Numbered from the stretch's first letter, positions 1-8,912 are shown. The stretch is DNA of 64,000 bases from Agathobaculum hominis (GCF_014288055.1 NZ_JACOPK010000008.1:1-64000); one strand, 5' to 3'. The notes: a model not told the origin generated them from the sequence alone. Translations and numbers: made by a program.

Positions 1-852
1 GTTATGACCGAACACCGCGCGACGACCCAGCGCATTCGTCCGCTCCGCATCGCCATTCTCAATCTGATGCCGCTCAAGATCGTGACCGAGACGCAGATCC
101 TGCGCTGTCTGTCCAACACGCCCATTCAGATCGAGGTCGACCTCATCCAGACCAAGACCTATCACTCCAAAAACACGCCCGAGGATCATCTTCTGACGTT
201 CTACAAGACCTTTGACGACATTCGCGACCAGAAATACGACGGCTTTATCATCACCGGCGCACCGATCGAGCTGATGCCGTTTGAGGAGGTCGAGTACTGG
301 GACGAGCTGGTTGAAATCATGGAATGGACGAAAACGCACGTTCATTCCACCCTGCACATCTGCTGGGGCGCGCAGGCCGGTCTTTATTACCATTATGGTA
401 TCCCAAAGTATGAGCTTTCGCATAAAATGAGTGGTATTTTCAAGCATCATGTGCTGTTCCCGCACGAACCGCTGATGCGCGGCTTTGATGATCTGTTCTG
501 TGCGCCGCACTCGCGCCACACCGAAGTCCACGCCGACGACATCCGCAAGCATTCCGAGCTGCGCCTGCTCGCAGAGTCCCACGAGGCTGGCGTTTATATC
601 GTAGAGGCCGTCAACGGCCGGCAGATTTTTGTGCTCGGTCACGGCGAATACGACTCGGACACGCTGAAAAAAGAGTACGAGCGCGACCTCGCGAAGGGCC
701 TGAATCCTGATGTGCCTAAGCACTATTTCCGCAACGATGACCCGTCTGCGGACGTTCTCGTCACCTGGAAAGCGCATGCCCACCTTTTCTATACCAACTG
801 GATCAACTACTACGTCTACCAGACCACTCCCTTCCAACTGGAAAAACTGTAA
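1..852 (+). CDS. metA: Homoserine O-acyltransferase MetA, 5' end outside window
   Basis: MetA acylates homoserine from an acyl-CoA, the entry step to methionine. The frame is open at the window edge. The ATG at position 4 aligns with an internal Met about 22 residues into family members of about 300 aa, so the true start is upstream. Counting from that ATG, Cys120 in HICWGAQAG is the expected nucleophile, and GHGEYD carries the His/Glu pair. The residue after GAPI is Glu89, equivalent to family position 111, where Glu is associated with acetyl-CoA and Gly with succinyl-CoA use. I therefore infer homoserine O-acetyltransferase activity. A terminator follows directly, so this is the last gene of its transcript. 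Confidence 0.95.
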   Translation, partial: VMTEHRATTQRIRPLRIAILNLMPLKIVTETQILRCLSNTPIQIEVDLIQTKTYHSKNTPEDHLLTFYKTFDDIRDQKYDGFIITGAPIELMPFEEVEYWDELVEIMEWTKTHVHSTLHICWGAQAGLYYHYGIPKYELSHKMSGIFKHHVLFPHEPLMRGFDDLFCAPHSRHTEVHADDIRKHSELRLLAESHEAGVYIVEAVNGRQIFVLGHGEYDSDTLKKEYERDLAKGLNPDVPKHYFRNDDPSADVLVTWKAHAHLFYTNWINYYVYQTTPFQLEKL

Positions 853-853
853 T

Positions 854-899
854 AAAAAGCTCCGTTTCCCGGCGCACTGCTGCGGAAACGGAGCTTTTT
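854..899. terminator. Bidirectional terminator between metA and pyrC
   Basis: A 16-bp stem (854-869 with 884-899) with a 14-nt loop. It is A-rich on the left and ends in T5 on the right, so it can stop both metA (+) and pyrC (-). Confidence 0.9.
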
Positions 900-904
900 C
901 GACT

Positions 905-2170
905 TTATTCGGTGATTTTTTCGCCGGTCACGATCGCACGGGGCGAACCGGTCAGCTTTTCGCCTGTATACGGCGTGTTAATTCCTTTTGATTTATACTC
1001 GTTGTATATCTTCTCGCTGTCCCAGTCGAGCAGCACCAGACGGGCATAATTTCCCTCTCGGACGGCGCGGCCGGTCAGGCCATACACCTCTGCCGGATTT
1101 TTGCTCATTTTTTCGAGCAACTGCATCCGAGTCAGGCGGCCGGTCTTGACCAGATACGTGTTGCACACGGAAAACGCGGTCTCCAGACCCGTGATGCCCG
1201 AGGGCGCCTTGGCGAAGTCGCGCGCCTTTTCCTCTGCGGTGTGCGGCGCGTGGTCGGTCGCGATCATATCAATCGTTCCGTCCGCGAGCGCTTCAATGAG
1301 CGCCTGACGGTCCGCCTCTCTGCGCAGCGGCGGATTCATACGCGCGCAGGTGCCGTGCGCCGGAACATCATCCTCGGTCAGACTGAGGTGATGCGGCGTG
1401 ACTTCGGCATAGATTTTCGCGCCGAGCGCCTTGCCCGCTCGAATGAGCGCGGCGGACTGACCGCTCGAAACATGCTGAAACAGCACGCGCGCGCCGGTAT
1501 CGAGAGCCAGCGCAATATCGCGCGCGATCATGGAGGTCTCCGCCGCCGCCATCGCACCCGGCACGCCGAATTTTTTCGCGGCTTCCGAGCCATAGTTTAC
1601 ACCCGGAGAGGGCACGAGCGAGGGCTCTTCCTCATGGAACGACAGGATAACGTCGCGCTTCGCTGCCTCGACCATCGCGCGGCGGCACAGTCCCGCGCTC
1701 GTCAGATTGATGCCGTCATCGGTCAGACAGGGCGCTCCGGCCGCGAGCAGCGCGTCAAAATCGGTCATTTCCTCGCCCTTCAGGCCCTTCGTGACCGCGC
1801 CAGCCTGCAAAACCTGAACCGGACAGTCCTTCGCCTTGTCCGTGACATAATGGATGATCTCGGGCGTGTCGCAGGTCGGAACGGTGTTCGCCATGCAGAT
1901 CACCGTCGCGTAGCCGCCTGCCGCAGCCGCAGCCGCGCCGGTTAGCACATCCTCCTTCTGCGTCTGGCCGGGGTCGCGGAAATGAACATGTCCGTCCACA
2001 AAACCGGGCGAAACGGTCAGTCCTGCCGCATCAAAGATCTTGCAGTCCGCCGGGGCGTCGATTTTTTCCGCGATCTTCGCGATCACGCCGTCGTTCCCGA
2101 TCAGCACATCAAGCTGCGCGTCCGTTCCCGTCCATGGATCGAGCACGCGGCCATTCTGGATAAGTAACAT
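905..2170 (-). CDS. pyrC: Dihydroorotase
   Basis: Zinc amidohydrolase that cyclises N-carbamoyl-aspartate to dihydroorotate in pyrimidine synthesis. The 421-aa length fits the class I bacterial enzyme. DGHVHFRDPGQ (about residues 59-69) supplies the HxH metal ligands and substrate Arg, and ATDHAPH (around 305) supplies the catalytic Asp. The start at 2170 has GGAGG a few bases upstream. A TATAAT -10 candidate lies at 2222-2227 with no convincing -35, leaving a leader of about 45 nt with a small GGCAG/CTGCC hairpin. It stands alone, not in a pyr operon, convergent with metA. Confidence 0.96.
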   Translation of the reverse strand: MLLIQNGRVLDPWTGTDAQLDVLIGNDGVIAKIAEKIDAPADCKIFDAAGLTVSPGFVDGHVHFRDPGQTQKEDVLTGAAAAAAGGYATVICMANTVPTCDTPEIIHYVTDKAKDCPVQVLQAGAVTKGLKGEEMTDFDALLAAGAPCLTDDGINLTSAGLCRRAMVEAAKRDVILSFHEEEPSLVPSPGVNYGSEAAKKFGVPGAMAAAETSMIARDIALALDTGARVLFQHVSSGQSAALIRAGKALGAKIYAEVTPHHLSLTEDDVPAHGTCARMNPPLRREADRQALIEALADGTIDMIATDHAPHTAEEKARDFAKAPSGITGLETAFSVCNTYLVKTGRLTRMQLLEKMSKNPAEVYGLTGRAVREGNYARLVLLDWDSEKIYNEYKSKGINTPYTGEKLTGSPRAIVTGEKITE

Positions 2171-2299
2171 AGAAAAGCCCTCCGTTTTTCCTGCGGCAGC
2201 TCATCTGCCCGGATTTTTCTAATTATAGTCTATCATAGATCCGCAAAAACCGCAACGAAAACGCCGCCCTTCTCCCCTTCTGAAAATTGAAAAACAGGC

Positions 2300-2362
2300 T
2301 TGACATCCCTATTCTACTATTGTAGAATATAATCAATAAAAGGTATTTTACATTTGTAGAAC
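2300..2362 (+). promoter_or_regulatory. blaI promoter with two BlaI-type operators
   Basis: TTGACA (2300-2305), 17-nt spacer, TAGAAT (2323-2328). A perfect dyad ATTCTAC-TATT-GTAGAAT (2311-2328) covers the spacer and -10. A second TACAttTGTA-like site lies at 2349-2362. This matches the TACA/TGTA operators of BlaI/MecI repressors, so the blaI-M56 pair is probably autorepressed. Confidence 0.85.
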
Positions 2363-2376
2363 AAGGAGGGTTGACT

Positions 2377-2748
2377 ATGGCACAGACAAAACGGCTTCCC
2401 GATGCGGAGCTTGAGGTCATGCAGACCATCTGGACGCTCACGCCGCCCGTCACGGCAGCAGAGGTACAGCAGCACGCGAGCAGCGACTGGAAAATGACGA
2501 GCGTGCTCACGTTCCTGTCGCGTCTCACCGACAAGGGCTTTCTGTCCTGTACCAAGGAGGGACGGCAGAACCTATATACACCACTCGTCTCGGAGGAGGA
2601 CTACCGCCAGCGCGAAAGCGTCGGCTTTATCCGGCGTCTGTGCGGCGGCTCGGTGAAAAATCTCGTGGCGAGCCTGTCGGACGCCGGTGCGCTGAGCGAA
2701 CAGGACATCGACGAGCTGCGTGCCTTTCTGGACGCGCAGGAGCAGTGA
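2377..2748 (+). CDS. blaI: BlaI/MecI-family transcriptional repressor
   Basis: Winged-helix repressor that binds TACA/TGTA dyads and is normally inactivated by proteolysis after its M56 partner senses a signal. It has 123 aa, usual for the family, with the N-terminal signature DAELEVMQTIW and a recognition region around TSVLTFLSRLTDKG. I chose the ATG at 2377, six bases after AAGGAGGG; a TTG at 2371 would overlap that site. The M56 gene follows after 12 bp, so the two are co-transcribed. No beta-lactamase gene is nearby, so the regulated target is not evident here. Confidence 0.93.
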   Translation: MAQTKRLPDAELEVMQTIWTLTPPVTAAEVQQHASSDWKMTSVLTFLSRLTDKGFLSCTKEGRQNLYTPLVSEEDYRQRESVGFIRRLCGGSVKNLVASLSDAGALSEQDIDELRAFLDAQEQ

Positions 2749-2760
2749 GGAGGGGATCTT

Positions 2761-5700
2761 ATGCGGATTTCGTATATGCAGATTATGAACAATCTGATGC
2801 AGACCGGACTGACCGTTTCGCTTGCGGCGCTCGTGCCGCTGCTGCTGCGCCGCGTGCTCAAAAAGCGCTATCCGGCGCGCGCGGTCTGTCTGGTCTGGGC
2901 GCTGCTCGCGCTGCGGCTGCTCGTTCCGGTGCAGCTGACGCTGCCGGAAGCGCCGGTGCAGGTCACGCCGCGCACGAATTATGTGATGCAGGACGACCGG
3001 ATGCTGTTCGAGCAGGCCGGTCTGCCGGTCGAGCAGACGCCGGCCCGATGGGTAACGGACGAACAGGCGGCCGCTCTCAGCCATGCAGGCACAAGTCGGA
3101 CGACAACCTTCAACCTGACCGCAGTCCTGCTCGGTCTGTGGCTCGCCGGCGTCGTCATTTCCGCCATCCGGCAGGCTGTCAGCTACGGAATACTGAAAAG
3201 GCGGCTGGACCGCACGGCAGTATCGGCGAAACGCGCCGACCTGCTCGATGTTCTGGCCTCTCAGCGCAGCGGTCTCGGTATTTCCCGGAAAATTCCGCTT
3301 CTGATCTCCCCTGCCGCAGACTGCCCGATGCTCGCGGGCTTTATCCGCCCGGCGCTCTATCTGCCGGACGAGAACATTTCGGCCGCAGATGCCGCCTTCA
3401 TCTTCCGCCACGAGCTGACGCACTGCCGTCACGGCGACCTGTGGCTCAAGCTGCTGCTGACAGCGGCGCAGTGCGTACACTGGTTCAACCCGCTCGTATA
3501 TCTGATCGTGCGCTTCGCGCAGGAGGATATTGAGCTTGCGTGCGACGATGCGGTCGTTCGCGGACAGAACGCAGCCTACCGCCGCGCCTACGGCGAGACC
3601 ATCCTCCGCTCCGCTGTCGCGCAGTCCAGACGGCGGCAGTCGCTCGTTTCCTGCTTCGGAGACGACAAAAAGACGCTCATGCGGCGGTTTGAGGGTCTGT
3701 TCGACAAGTCGGTCAAAAAGCGCGGCGCAGCGCTCATCGTGCTCGTCGCCCTGCTCACCGCCACCCTCGGCGGCACGATCGCCGTCGGCACGAAAAAAGA
3801 CCCTGCGGCAGCTGAGGCGCGCGCGCTCCTCATGGCGAACACCTTCGCGCAGGCCTATGTGGACGAGGATGCGGCGGCATATATGAAATACCTCGCCCCG
3901 GACAGCGACCTTGCGAAATACGATGATTATTTCTCGACCGGCGCCGCGGTCTACAGGCGCTATGTGACCCGGTATGACCCCGAAACCGGGACCGCGCTCA
4001 TCGTTTTCGAGTACGTGTGGGACGCGGACCGCGTGGCCGCAATGGACGTCCATGCGCCGTCGCCCGGCGTTCCGTTCCGCGAAGCGATACGGCTGCACTT
4101 CACCGGCGAGGGAAGCGATATGCTGATCTCCAGCATGACCTTTGAGGTCAGCTCGGATACGTTCACCTCCGACCCGGACAACAACTATCTTGTCTCCTCG
4201 CTCGACGACTTCAAGCTGCTGTACGCAAATGACCTCGGTCTGCCGGATTTCGTCGCGGCTTCCGACGGACTGACCATCGGCAGCGGCGACCCGACGCAGG
4301 CGGCGGAAACCCTGCTCGGCCTCTCTCCGGCGGCCAGCCAGCTGAGCGGCACCGACAGCGCCGCCCCCGACATCACCAAGGTAACGTTCACCTTCCGCGA
4401 CAACAGCAAGGTCATCCTGACCATGGTGGACCAGTTCGGTCAGGGCTGGCTGCCGCAGGACTGGACGGACGGCAATGGCAAGGCCAGCCGCACCGCGGCC
4501 GACCTCGCGCAGCAGTACGCGCGCGGCCTGCTCCACAAGAGCGGACAGTATATCTACCCCATCCTCACCCCCGAAAAGCAGCAGGAATTCATCTCGCAGC
4601 AGTACGATATGACCGGCGGCACGCAGTGGACCTGGAAATTCGGCTCCTCCTCCCCCTCTGTGCGCGACTATGTGCTCGTCCCGACTGACGACGACAGCGC
4701 ATACCGCATCATCTGCCGCATGGACGGCGGCGGCATCAGTGATGTGCGCACCGGCTATCTCGTGCAGACCACCTGTGAGGACGGCGGCCGCCGCATGATC
4801 TCCGACGTCACCGAGCTGTCCGACGCGGACATGACGCAGAGTGAGCTGTTCCGTCTGTATTACAGCACCGGTCTGGCTCTGCCCAGCCTGCCCGACGAGG
4901 TCGGCAACTTCAGCGGTCTGCCGCGCACCGACTCCCTGACCGCCGCGCAGGATGCCTTCTACTACTTCGGCAATCCGGTCGACGGCTCGAAAGCCAGCTG
5001 GATCGCGGATGTGACCCAGATTCAGAGCATCGTGCGCTCCGACATCCGCGGCGGCGCGTATATTGATATCGTTCAGCTGACCTTCACCGACGGCAGCGAC
5101 CCGATCAATGTCCAGATGGAGAAAACCGGTTCGGGTTACTGGAAGCCGACCGGCATTCAGGAGGATGTTTCCGCCATGAGCGGCGCAAATGTGCTCCCGG
5201 TCAGCGCGGACGCCTTCGGTGCCATTTCCTTCGCCAATCTGCCGACGCTGAATACGGGCGACATTATCATCTTCAACTTCGGCAGCAAGCCTGTCGGCGG
5301 CGTACACCTTGTTAACCATCTGGTAGATGCGGCCGGTCGCATCCGTTATCAGAACATGACCGACGACGAGACCACGCTCACGCGAACGAACAGCGGCTAC
5401 GTCTACACCATACCGCAGAGCGTGAGCGAGCTGCTGGCCTCCGACCTCAGCGTACCGTTCTACCATGCGCTGACGCTCGAATACACAGATGCGCAGCACA
5501 TCCGCCACACGGCGGTCGCGGCCTACATGACAAACGCCATGACGCAGCTCGAGAACCCGCCGCTCCCTTCCGGCGGCTATTACAGCGACGCACTCGGCTG
5601 CACCCTCAAGCTGCCGCAGGAGTTCCGGAACGCGGTTTCCGCCAATATCAATACGGACGGGACCATGACCTTCTTCGTAAAGGATACGGACAGTGTACTC

Positions 5701-6174
5701 ATGACGCTGACCGCGCAGCTGCTCTCTGTTCTCAAGCGTGATTTCGGCGAAAACTGGGCGGAAAACTATCCGGTTCCGGTCCGGCCGCTCGCAGAGCGGG
5801 ACGGACTGGCGTACTTCCTGATCTACCCGTCCGATGTGCAGTACGACCCGGCGGATGAGCAGGCCGCCGCGCAGTATCAAACGCTGTTCGAGGCCGCGCA
5901 GCGCATTTCCCCCGAGGATCTGGCGCTGGATGCCGACCCGCATGACACCTCGGTCTATGAGCGGCGCAATATGGAGGATACCGAACATTACGGCGACCGC
6001 ACGACGGCGGAGCTGCTGTTCTATCTGCCGATCTCGGACGGCGCCTACACCGAGGGTATCCTGGCGACGCTCGATGCGCGCTATCGCGAGGATAAAACCG
6101 CGTTCGAGCAGGCGCTGCGCGTCGCGGACAGCACGGCGCAGTCGCTCTGGGCGCAGCATCTGGCCGCACAGTAA
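2761..6174 (+). CDS. M56 (BlaR1-like) membrane metallopeptidase with very long C-terminal region
   Basis: BlaR1/MecR1-type sensor protease. The N-terminal part has membrane segments at about 12-30, 42-60, 118-138 and 233-251. It carries HELTH (217-221), the zinc/catalytic motif, with Glu259 in ELACDDAV as probable third ligand. Another membrane segment lies near 322-343. The remaining roughly 790 residues are predicted to be outside the cell and do not resemble the penicillin-binding domain of BlaR1. They contain at least two related beta-rich stretches (LTFTDGSDPINV / VTFTFRDNSKVILT). At 1137 aa it is about twice the usual length. The likely role is sensing an envelope signal and triggering cleavage of the adjacent BlaI; the ligand is unknown. 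Confidence 0.85.
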   Translation: MRISYMQIMNNLMQTGLTVSLAALVPLLLRRVLKKRYPARAVCLVWALLALRLLVPVQLTLPEAPVQVTPRTNYVMQDDRMLFEQAGLPVEQTPARWVTDEQAAALSHAGTSRTTTFNLTAVLLGLWLAGVVISAIRQAVSYGILKRRLDRTAVSAKRADLLDVLASQRSGLGISRKIPLLISPAADCPMLAGFIRPALYLPDENISAADAAFIFRHELTHCRHGDLWLKLLLTAAQCVHWFNPLVYLIVRFAQEDIELACDDAVVRGQNAAYRRAYGETILRSAVAQSRRRQSLVSCFGDDKKTLMRRFEGLFDKSVKKRGAALIVLVALLTATLGGTIAVGTKKDPAAAEARALLMANTFAQAYVDEDAAAYMKYLAPDSDLAKYDDYFSTGAAVYRRYVTRYDPETGTALIVFEYVWDADRVAAMDVHAPSPGVPFREAIRLHFTGEGSDMLISSMTFEVSSDTFTSDPDNNYLVSSLDDFKLLYANDLGLPDFVAASDGLTIGSGDPTQAAETLLGLSPAASQLSGTDSAAPDITKVTFTFRDNSKVILTMVDQFGQGWLPQDWTDGNGKASRTAADLAQQYARGLLHKSGQYIYPILTPEKQQEFISQQYDMTGGTQWTWKFGSSSPSVRDYVLVPTDDDSAYRIICRMDGGGISDVRTGYLVQTTCEDGGRRMISDVTELSDADMTQSELFRLYYSTGLALPSLPDEVGNFSGLPRTDSLTAAQDAFYYFGNPVDGSKASWIADVTQIQSIVRSDIRGGAYIDIVQLTFTDGSDPINVQMEKTGSGYWKPTGIQEDVSAMSGANVLPVSADAFGAISFANLPTLNTGDIIIFNFGSKPVGGVHLVNHLVDAAGRIRYQNMTDDETTLTRTNSGYVYTIPQSVSELLASDLSVPFYHALTLEYTDAQHIRHTAVAAYMTNAMTQLENPPLPSGGYYSDALGCTLKLPQEFRNAVSANINTDGTMTFFVKDTDSVLMTLTAQLLSVLKRDFGENWAENYPVPVRPLAERDGLAYFLIYPSDVQYDPADEQAAAQYQTLFEAAQRISPEDLALDADPHDTSVYERRNMEDTEHYGDRTTAELLFYLPISDGAYTEGILATLDARYREDKTAFEQALRVADSTAQSLWAQHLAAQ

Positions 6175-6195
6175 ACAAACAGGAACAAAAAGGGC

Positions 6196-6224
6196 TTGCT
6201 ACTCCCGTCCGGTTTTGGTATACT
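6196..6224 (+). promoter_or_regulatory. Promoter of tRNA-Val
   Basis: TTGCTA (6196-6201), 17-nt spacer, TATACT (6219-6224), ending 17 nt before the mature tRNA. Confidence 0.75.
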
Positions 6225-6241
6225 ATATAGGTAAGCCGGAC

Positions 6242-6318
6242 GGGGTTGTAGCTCAGCTGGTCAGAGCGTTCGCCTCACACGCGAGAGGTCGTGGGTTCGA
6301 GCCCCGCCAACCCCACCA
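6242..6318 (+). tRNA. tRNA-Val (anticodon CAC)
   Basis: The cloverleaf is complete: acceptor GGGGTTG/CAACCCC, anticodon stem TTCGC/GCGAG with loop CTCACAC (anticodon CAC, reads GUG), T arm GTGGG-TTCGAGC-CCCGC, discriminator A and encoded CCA. Its 3' end is the attachment site of the integrated element, which leaves the tRNA sequence intact. Confidence 0.97.
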
Positions 6319-6321
6319 GAA
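6310..6321. other. attL core (12-bp direct repeat)
   Basis: ACCCCACCAGAA, comprising the last bases of tRNA-Val including CCA plus GAA. It is identical to 16002-16013; the next base on each side differs. Confidence 0.82.
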
Positions 6322-6326
6322 CAAAT

Positions 6327-6371
6327 AAATCCGAACCGCATTATCCGAGTTGGTAAAGCGTTCGGATTTTT
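6327..6371 (+). terminator. Element-borne terminator behind tRNA-Val
   Basis: A 10-bp stem (6327-6336 with 6360-6369), 23-nt loop, then a T tract. It begins 9 nt after the CCA and supplies a new 3' terminator to tRNA-Val. In the excised circle the same bases would encode part of the integrase tail. Confidence 0.75.
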
Positions 6372-6404
6372 TGTTTCTATCGAAAATATCCTTTAAGGCA
6401 TGAA

Positions 6405-6435
6405 AAAAGTGCAGGATTTTGCATCCTGCACTTTT
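6405..6435. terminator. Bidirectional terminator at left end of element
   Basis: A 13-bp stem (6405-6417 with 6423-6435) with a 5-nt loop, A4 on the left and T4 on the right. It ends the leftward rep-ftsK operon of the element. Confidence 0.88.
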
Positions 6436-6440
6436 GTTAT

Positions 6441-6602
6441 TTATGTGTCGGTTTTGTGAACGCGGTTTTTCTTCCATTCCGCAAATTCACCCTGCCCCTC
6501 GTCGGTTGCCGCAAGCGCCTGAATTTCCTCTAAGATAGCACGCGCCAGAGCATCCCAGACATCGTTGGGGACTTCTGACCAGTCATTGTTCGTCTGCTGC
6601 AT
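6441..6602 (-). CDS. Small hypothetical protein, 53 aa
   Basis: The ATG at 6602 lies two bases after the TAA of the FtsK-like gene, so translation is probably coupled. The product is acidic in its first two thirds (WSEVPNDVWDALARAILEEIQ) with a basic end (EWKKNRVHK), predicted mostly helical and soluble. I do not recognise a family. As last gene of the rep-ftsK operon it could be an accessory of transfer or replication, but nothing in the sequence proves this. Confidence 0.6.
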   Translation of the reverse strand: MQQTNNDWSEVPNDVWDALARAILEEIQALAATDEGQGEFAEWKKNRVHKTDT

Positions 6603-6604
6603 GG

Positions 6605-7939
6605 TTAGTCCTCTAAAATGCTTTCGTTAAACCAGTAGCCTTGAAACACCGTACCGTCACCGTTGATGAAGCGCCCCCGCGCATCCGAGGGGATTTGATT
6701 GGCCGCATCAGTGTTGTCAAGAATAATCATGGATAAAACATTGTCAGCACGGCCGCACACGCGATACGCGATGTTATTTTTTATCTGACCGCTCAAAATA
6801 TTTGCATCCGGCCGCTGCGTTGCCAGAAGCAGGTGGATGCCGAACGCGCGTCCTAAACGAGCAATGGTGGACAGACTGCGTTCAATCCGTGCGACCTGTT
6901 CCTTTTCTGCTTTATCCAGACCGGTTTTATCAAGAATTTCTGCCACTTCATCGACTGCGAAGAAAATTCGGTCAAGATACAGTGCGCAGCGATTATTGTA
7001 GTCATAAATATTACAGCAGCCATCCGTCTGCGCGATAATTTCCTTGCGACGGTTCAGTTCTTCGACCAGCTTGTCCAGATATTCAGCCAACTCTGCGCGG
7101 TCGAAAATCATCTTGCAATGCGGATGATTGCGCCAGACCGAAGAAAAATCTGCCCCACCTTTCAAGTCGGCGATTACAACCTCAACGCCAGACTTCCGCA
7201 GCAACTGCATGAGGATGCACCGGAGCAGAACAGTTTTGCCTGAGCCTGTTCCTCCGCCCACCAGCATATGCGGAATGACATTGAAATCAACCACAACCGG
7301 CTCTAACAGGCTTTCGCCCAAAATCACCTTGCAAACAGGATATTCATGGTTCATCAGATCATCATGCCAGTCTAATCTGTCTGGCAGACCGTTGTCCGCC
7401 GGGACCACATAAAGGCGTATACGGCGTTTGCCGTCGCACTCCTCTATCCTTGCGACCTGAACATTCAGCGCAGCGGCAATCTCGACTTGCTTGTTCTCCC
7501 AGACTGATTTCGCAAGACCACACGCCAGAAATTCCAGAACTTGTACTGTTCGTCCGCTTTCCGTTCGATGCCAATAGCTTTGCAACAGGATAGGCACTTC
7601 ACCCGCAGCATTGGTAAAACCAATGCGAGCAAGGTTGTTTTCGATCTTCCGCGCATGATGCGGTGTTCCACGGCTAATGATAAACGCTACCAAACCGAGG
7701 ATCGCCGCAGCAATGTAGAGAGCCGTCATTGTTGTCACGAGGGGCGTTGCAAATGCGCCCGTATTATTCATGCGCCGCAGCACTACGTGGCCGACAACGG
7801 CAATACTGAGCAGGTAGGCGATAATGCCTACCCACTCCGCCGGAGTGCAGATAATCTTGTTTACACCGTTGCCAAAGCGCAGCATAGCACCATGATGCGC
7901 GGTTTCGCTATACAGCTCATTTTTCTTACAGGTCAACAT
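6605..7939 (-). CDS. FtsK/SpoIIIE-domain DNA translocase (TcpA-like coupling ATPase)
   Basis: Membrane-anchored P-loop ATPase of 444 aa, the size of coupling proteins of mobile elements and far shorter than chromosomal FtsK. Two membrane segments lie at about 35-54 and 70-89. Walker A is GGGTGSGKT (228-236), Walker B is IFFAVDE (325-331), and a downstream LLATQRPDANILSGQIKNN stretch is typical of FtsK-type motors. No gamma DNA-recognition domain is seen. I start at the ATG at 7939, which lies inside the last codons of rep (14-bp overlap). The ATG at 7966 would translate the ribosome site (GRRNGR). Its likely job is to move element DNA during transfer, working with Rep. Confidence 0.87.
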   Translation of the reverse strand: MLTCKKNELYSETAHHGAMLRFGNGVNKIICTPAEWVGIIAYLLSIAVVGHVVLRRMNNTGAFATPLVTTMTALYIAAAILGLVAFIISRGTPHHARKIENNLARIGFTNAAGEVPILLQSYWHRTESGRTVQVLEFLACGLAKSVWENKQVEIAAALNVQVARIEECDGKRRIRLYVVPADNGLPDRLDWHDDLMNHEYPVCKVILGESLLEPVVVDFNVIPHMLVGGGTGSGKTVLLRCILMQLLRKSGVEVVIADLKGGADFSSVWRNHPHCKMIFDRAELAEYLDKLVEELNRRKEIIAQTDGCCNIYDYNNRCALYLDRIFFAVDEVAEILDKTGLDKAEKEQVARIERSLSTIARLGRAFGIHLLLATQRPDANILSGQIKNNIAYRVCGRADNVLSMIILDNTDAANQIPSDARGRFINGDGTVFQGYWFNESILED

Positions 7940-8912
7940 AGTTCTTCCGTTCCTCCTTCCATTCATCCATGCTCATTTCCTGCACTTGTTCACCGTCGAA
8001 GTAAACAACCCTGTGAATACGACGCAGGAAGGCTTTCCATGTCGCAGGATGAACGATTTGAATATCTTCGTACTGATCTTCGAGTGGGACATTGCTGGTG
8101 AGATATACCTTAGTGAAGCAAGCGACGCGGTCACTATAACGTGCCGGTAACATTATCGGATATACATCGAGGTAATTGAGCATTTCCTCGATTGGGATTT
8201 GACTGTTGAACTCCTCGAACACGAGGACATTCTGGCCGTGGTAAGCATCAAACGAAACGCCTTTGCCCATGCGGTAATTCGTCACTCGGCAAATGTTTTC
8301 TGCACCATGTGCTTCAAAAATGCTGCGTGTCTTGCCTGTGCCGGGAGCACCGTAGATGTAGGCGACCTCGATTTCACGGTTCTCTACCATGAATTTTTCC
8401 GACAGTAATGTTTGACGAACTGCGTCGATGTCTTTGATGCGGAACGCATACGCGGGGTTTTGCGTGATGATGCGTGCCGTGCTCTTGCCGTCCTTGACTT
8501 CTTCCAGCAGGTCTTCCATCGTTGCTTTGGTCTTTGCGGAAGCCTTTGTTTCCTCCGGCAAGTCGCCAAACTCGGCAAAACTGCCCGGAACAGAGGTTTC
8601 AGCCTTTTCGGATGTTTCCCATTTACCGCTTTTGGCGACATAATCGCGGTTTTCCGAACACAGACCATAGGCTTGGTCAATGTGTGCCGTTTCAAACTTT
8701 TTCTTCAACGAGCTGAAACGCATGGGAGACCGACGATACAGGAACACATGAATGTGCGGTGTGCCAGACTCGCCAACTTCTTCGCTGATGCAGCAATAGT
8801 CCGGCTGGAGCTGCTTGCACAACTCCAATACCCTTTCACGGTCAAGACCATGTTTGTCTGGATTATTGATCGTCAGCAGAAACTTGCGGCTTTGAGGATC
8901 TTTTTTTGCCAT
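7926..8912 (-). CDS. rep: CRESS-type Rep: HUH endonuclease plus superfamily 3 helicase
   Basis: Rolling-circle replication initiator, 328 aa. Motif I is FLLTINN (11-17), motif II is PHIHVFL (52-58, ligands His53/His55), and motif III is YVAK (Tyr91 nucleophile, Lys94). The helicase half has GAPGTGKT (188-195), Walker B VLVFEEF (229-235) and motif C VYLTSN (269-274). This order and these motifs are those of circovirus/geminivirus-like Reps and their relatives on bacterial plasmids. AAGGAGT lies 7 nt before the ATG. An origin-like hairpin lies 42-78 nt upstream. It should nick the hairpin, start displacement synthesis and perhaps act as relaxase for transfer. Confidence 0.92.
   Translation of the reverse strand: MAKKDPQSRKFLLTINNPDKHGLDRERVLELCKQLQPDYCCISEEVGESGTPHIHVFLYRRSPMRFSSLKKKFETAHIDQAYGLCSENRDYVAKSGKWETSEKAETSVPGSFAEFGDLPEETKASAKTKATMEDLLEEVKDGKSTARIITQNPAYAFRIKDIDAVRQTLLSEKFMVENREIEVAYIYGAPGTGKTRSIFEAHGAENICRVTNYRMGKGVSFDAYHGQNVLVFEEFNSQIPIEEMLNYLDVYPIMLPARYSDRVACFTKVYLTSNVPLEDQYEDIQIVHPATWKAFLRRIHRVVYFDGEQVQEMSMDEWKEERKNYVDL

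Noticed and set aside
2572..6159. A 1195-codon open frame on the - strand opposite the M56 gene
   Set aside because: Low-complexity Arg/Gly/Ala product without motifs; antisense shadow of the M56 gene.
6337..6371. tRNA-like words (GTTGGTAAAGCG) just after tRNA-Val, suggesting a second tRNA
   Set aside because: No acceptor stem, anticodon arm or T arm can be formed; it is the loop and arm of the element-borne terminator.
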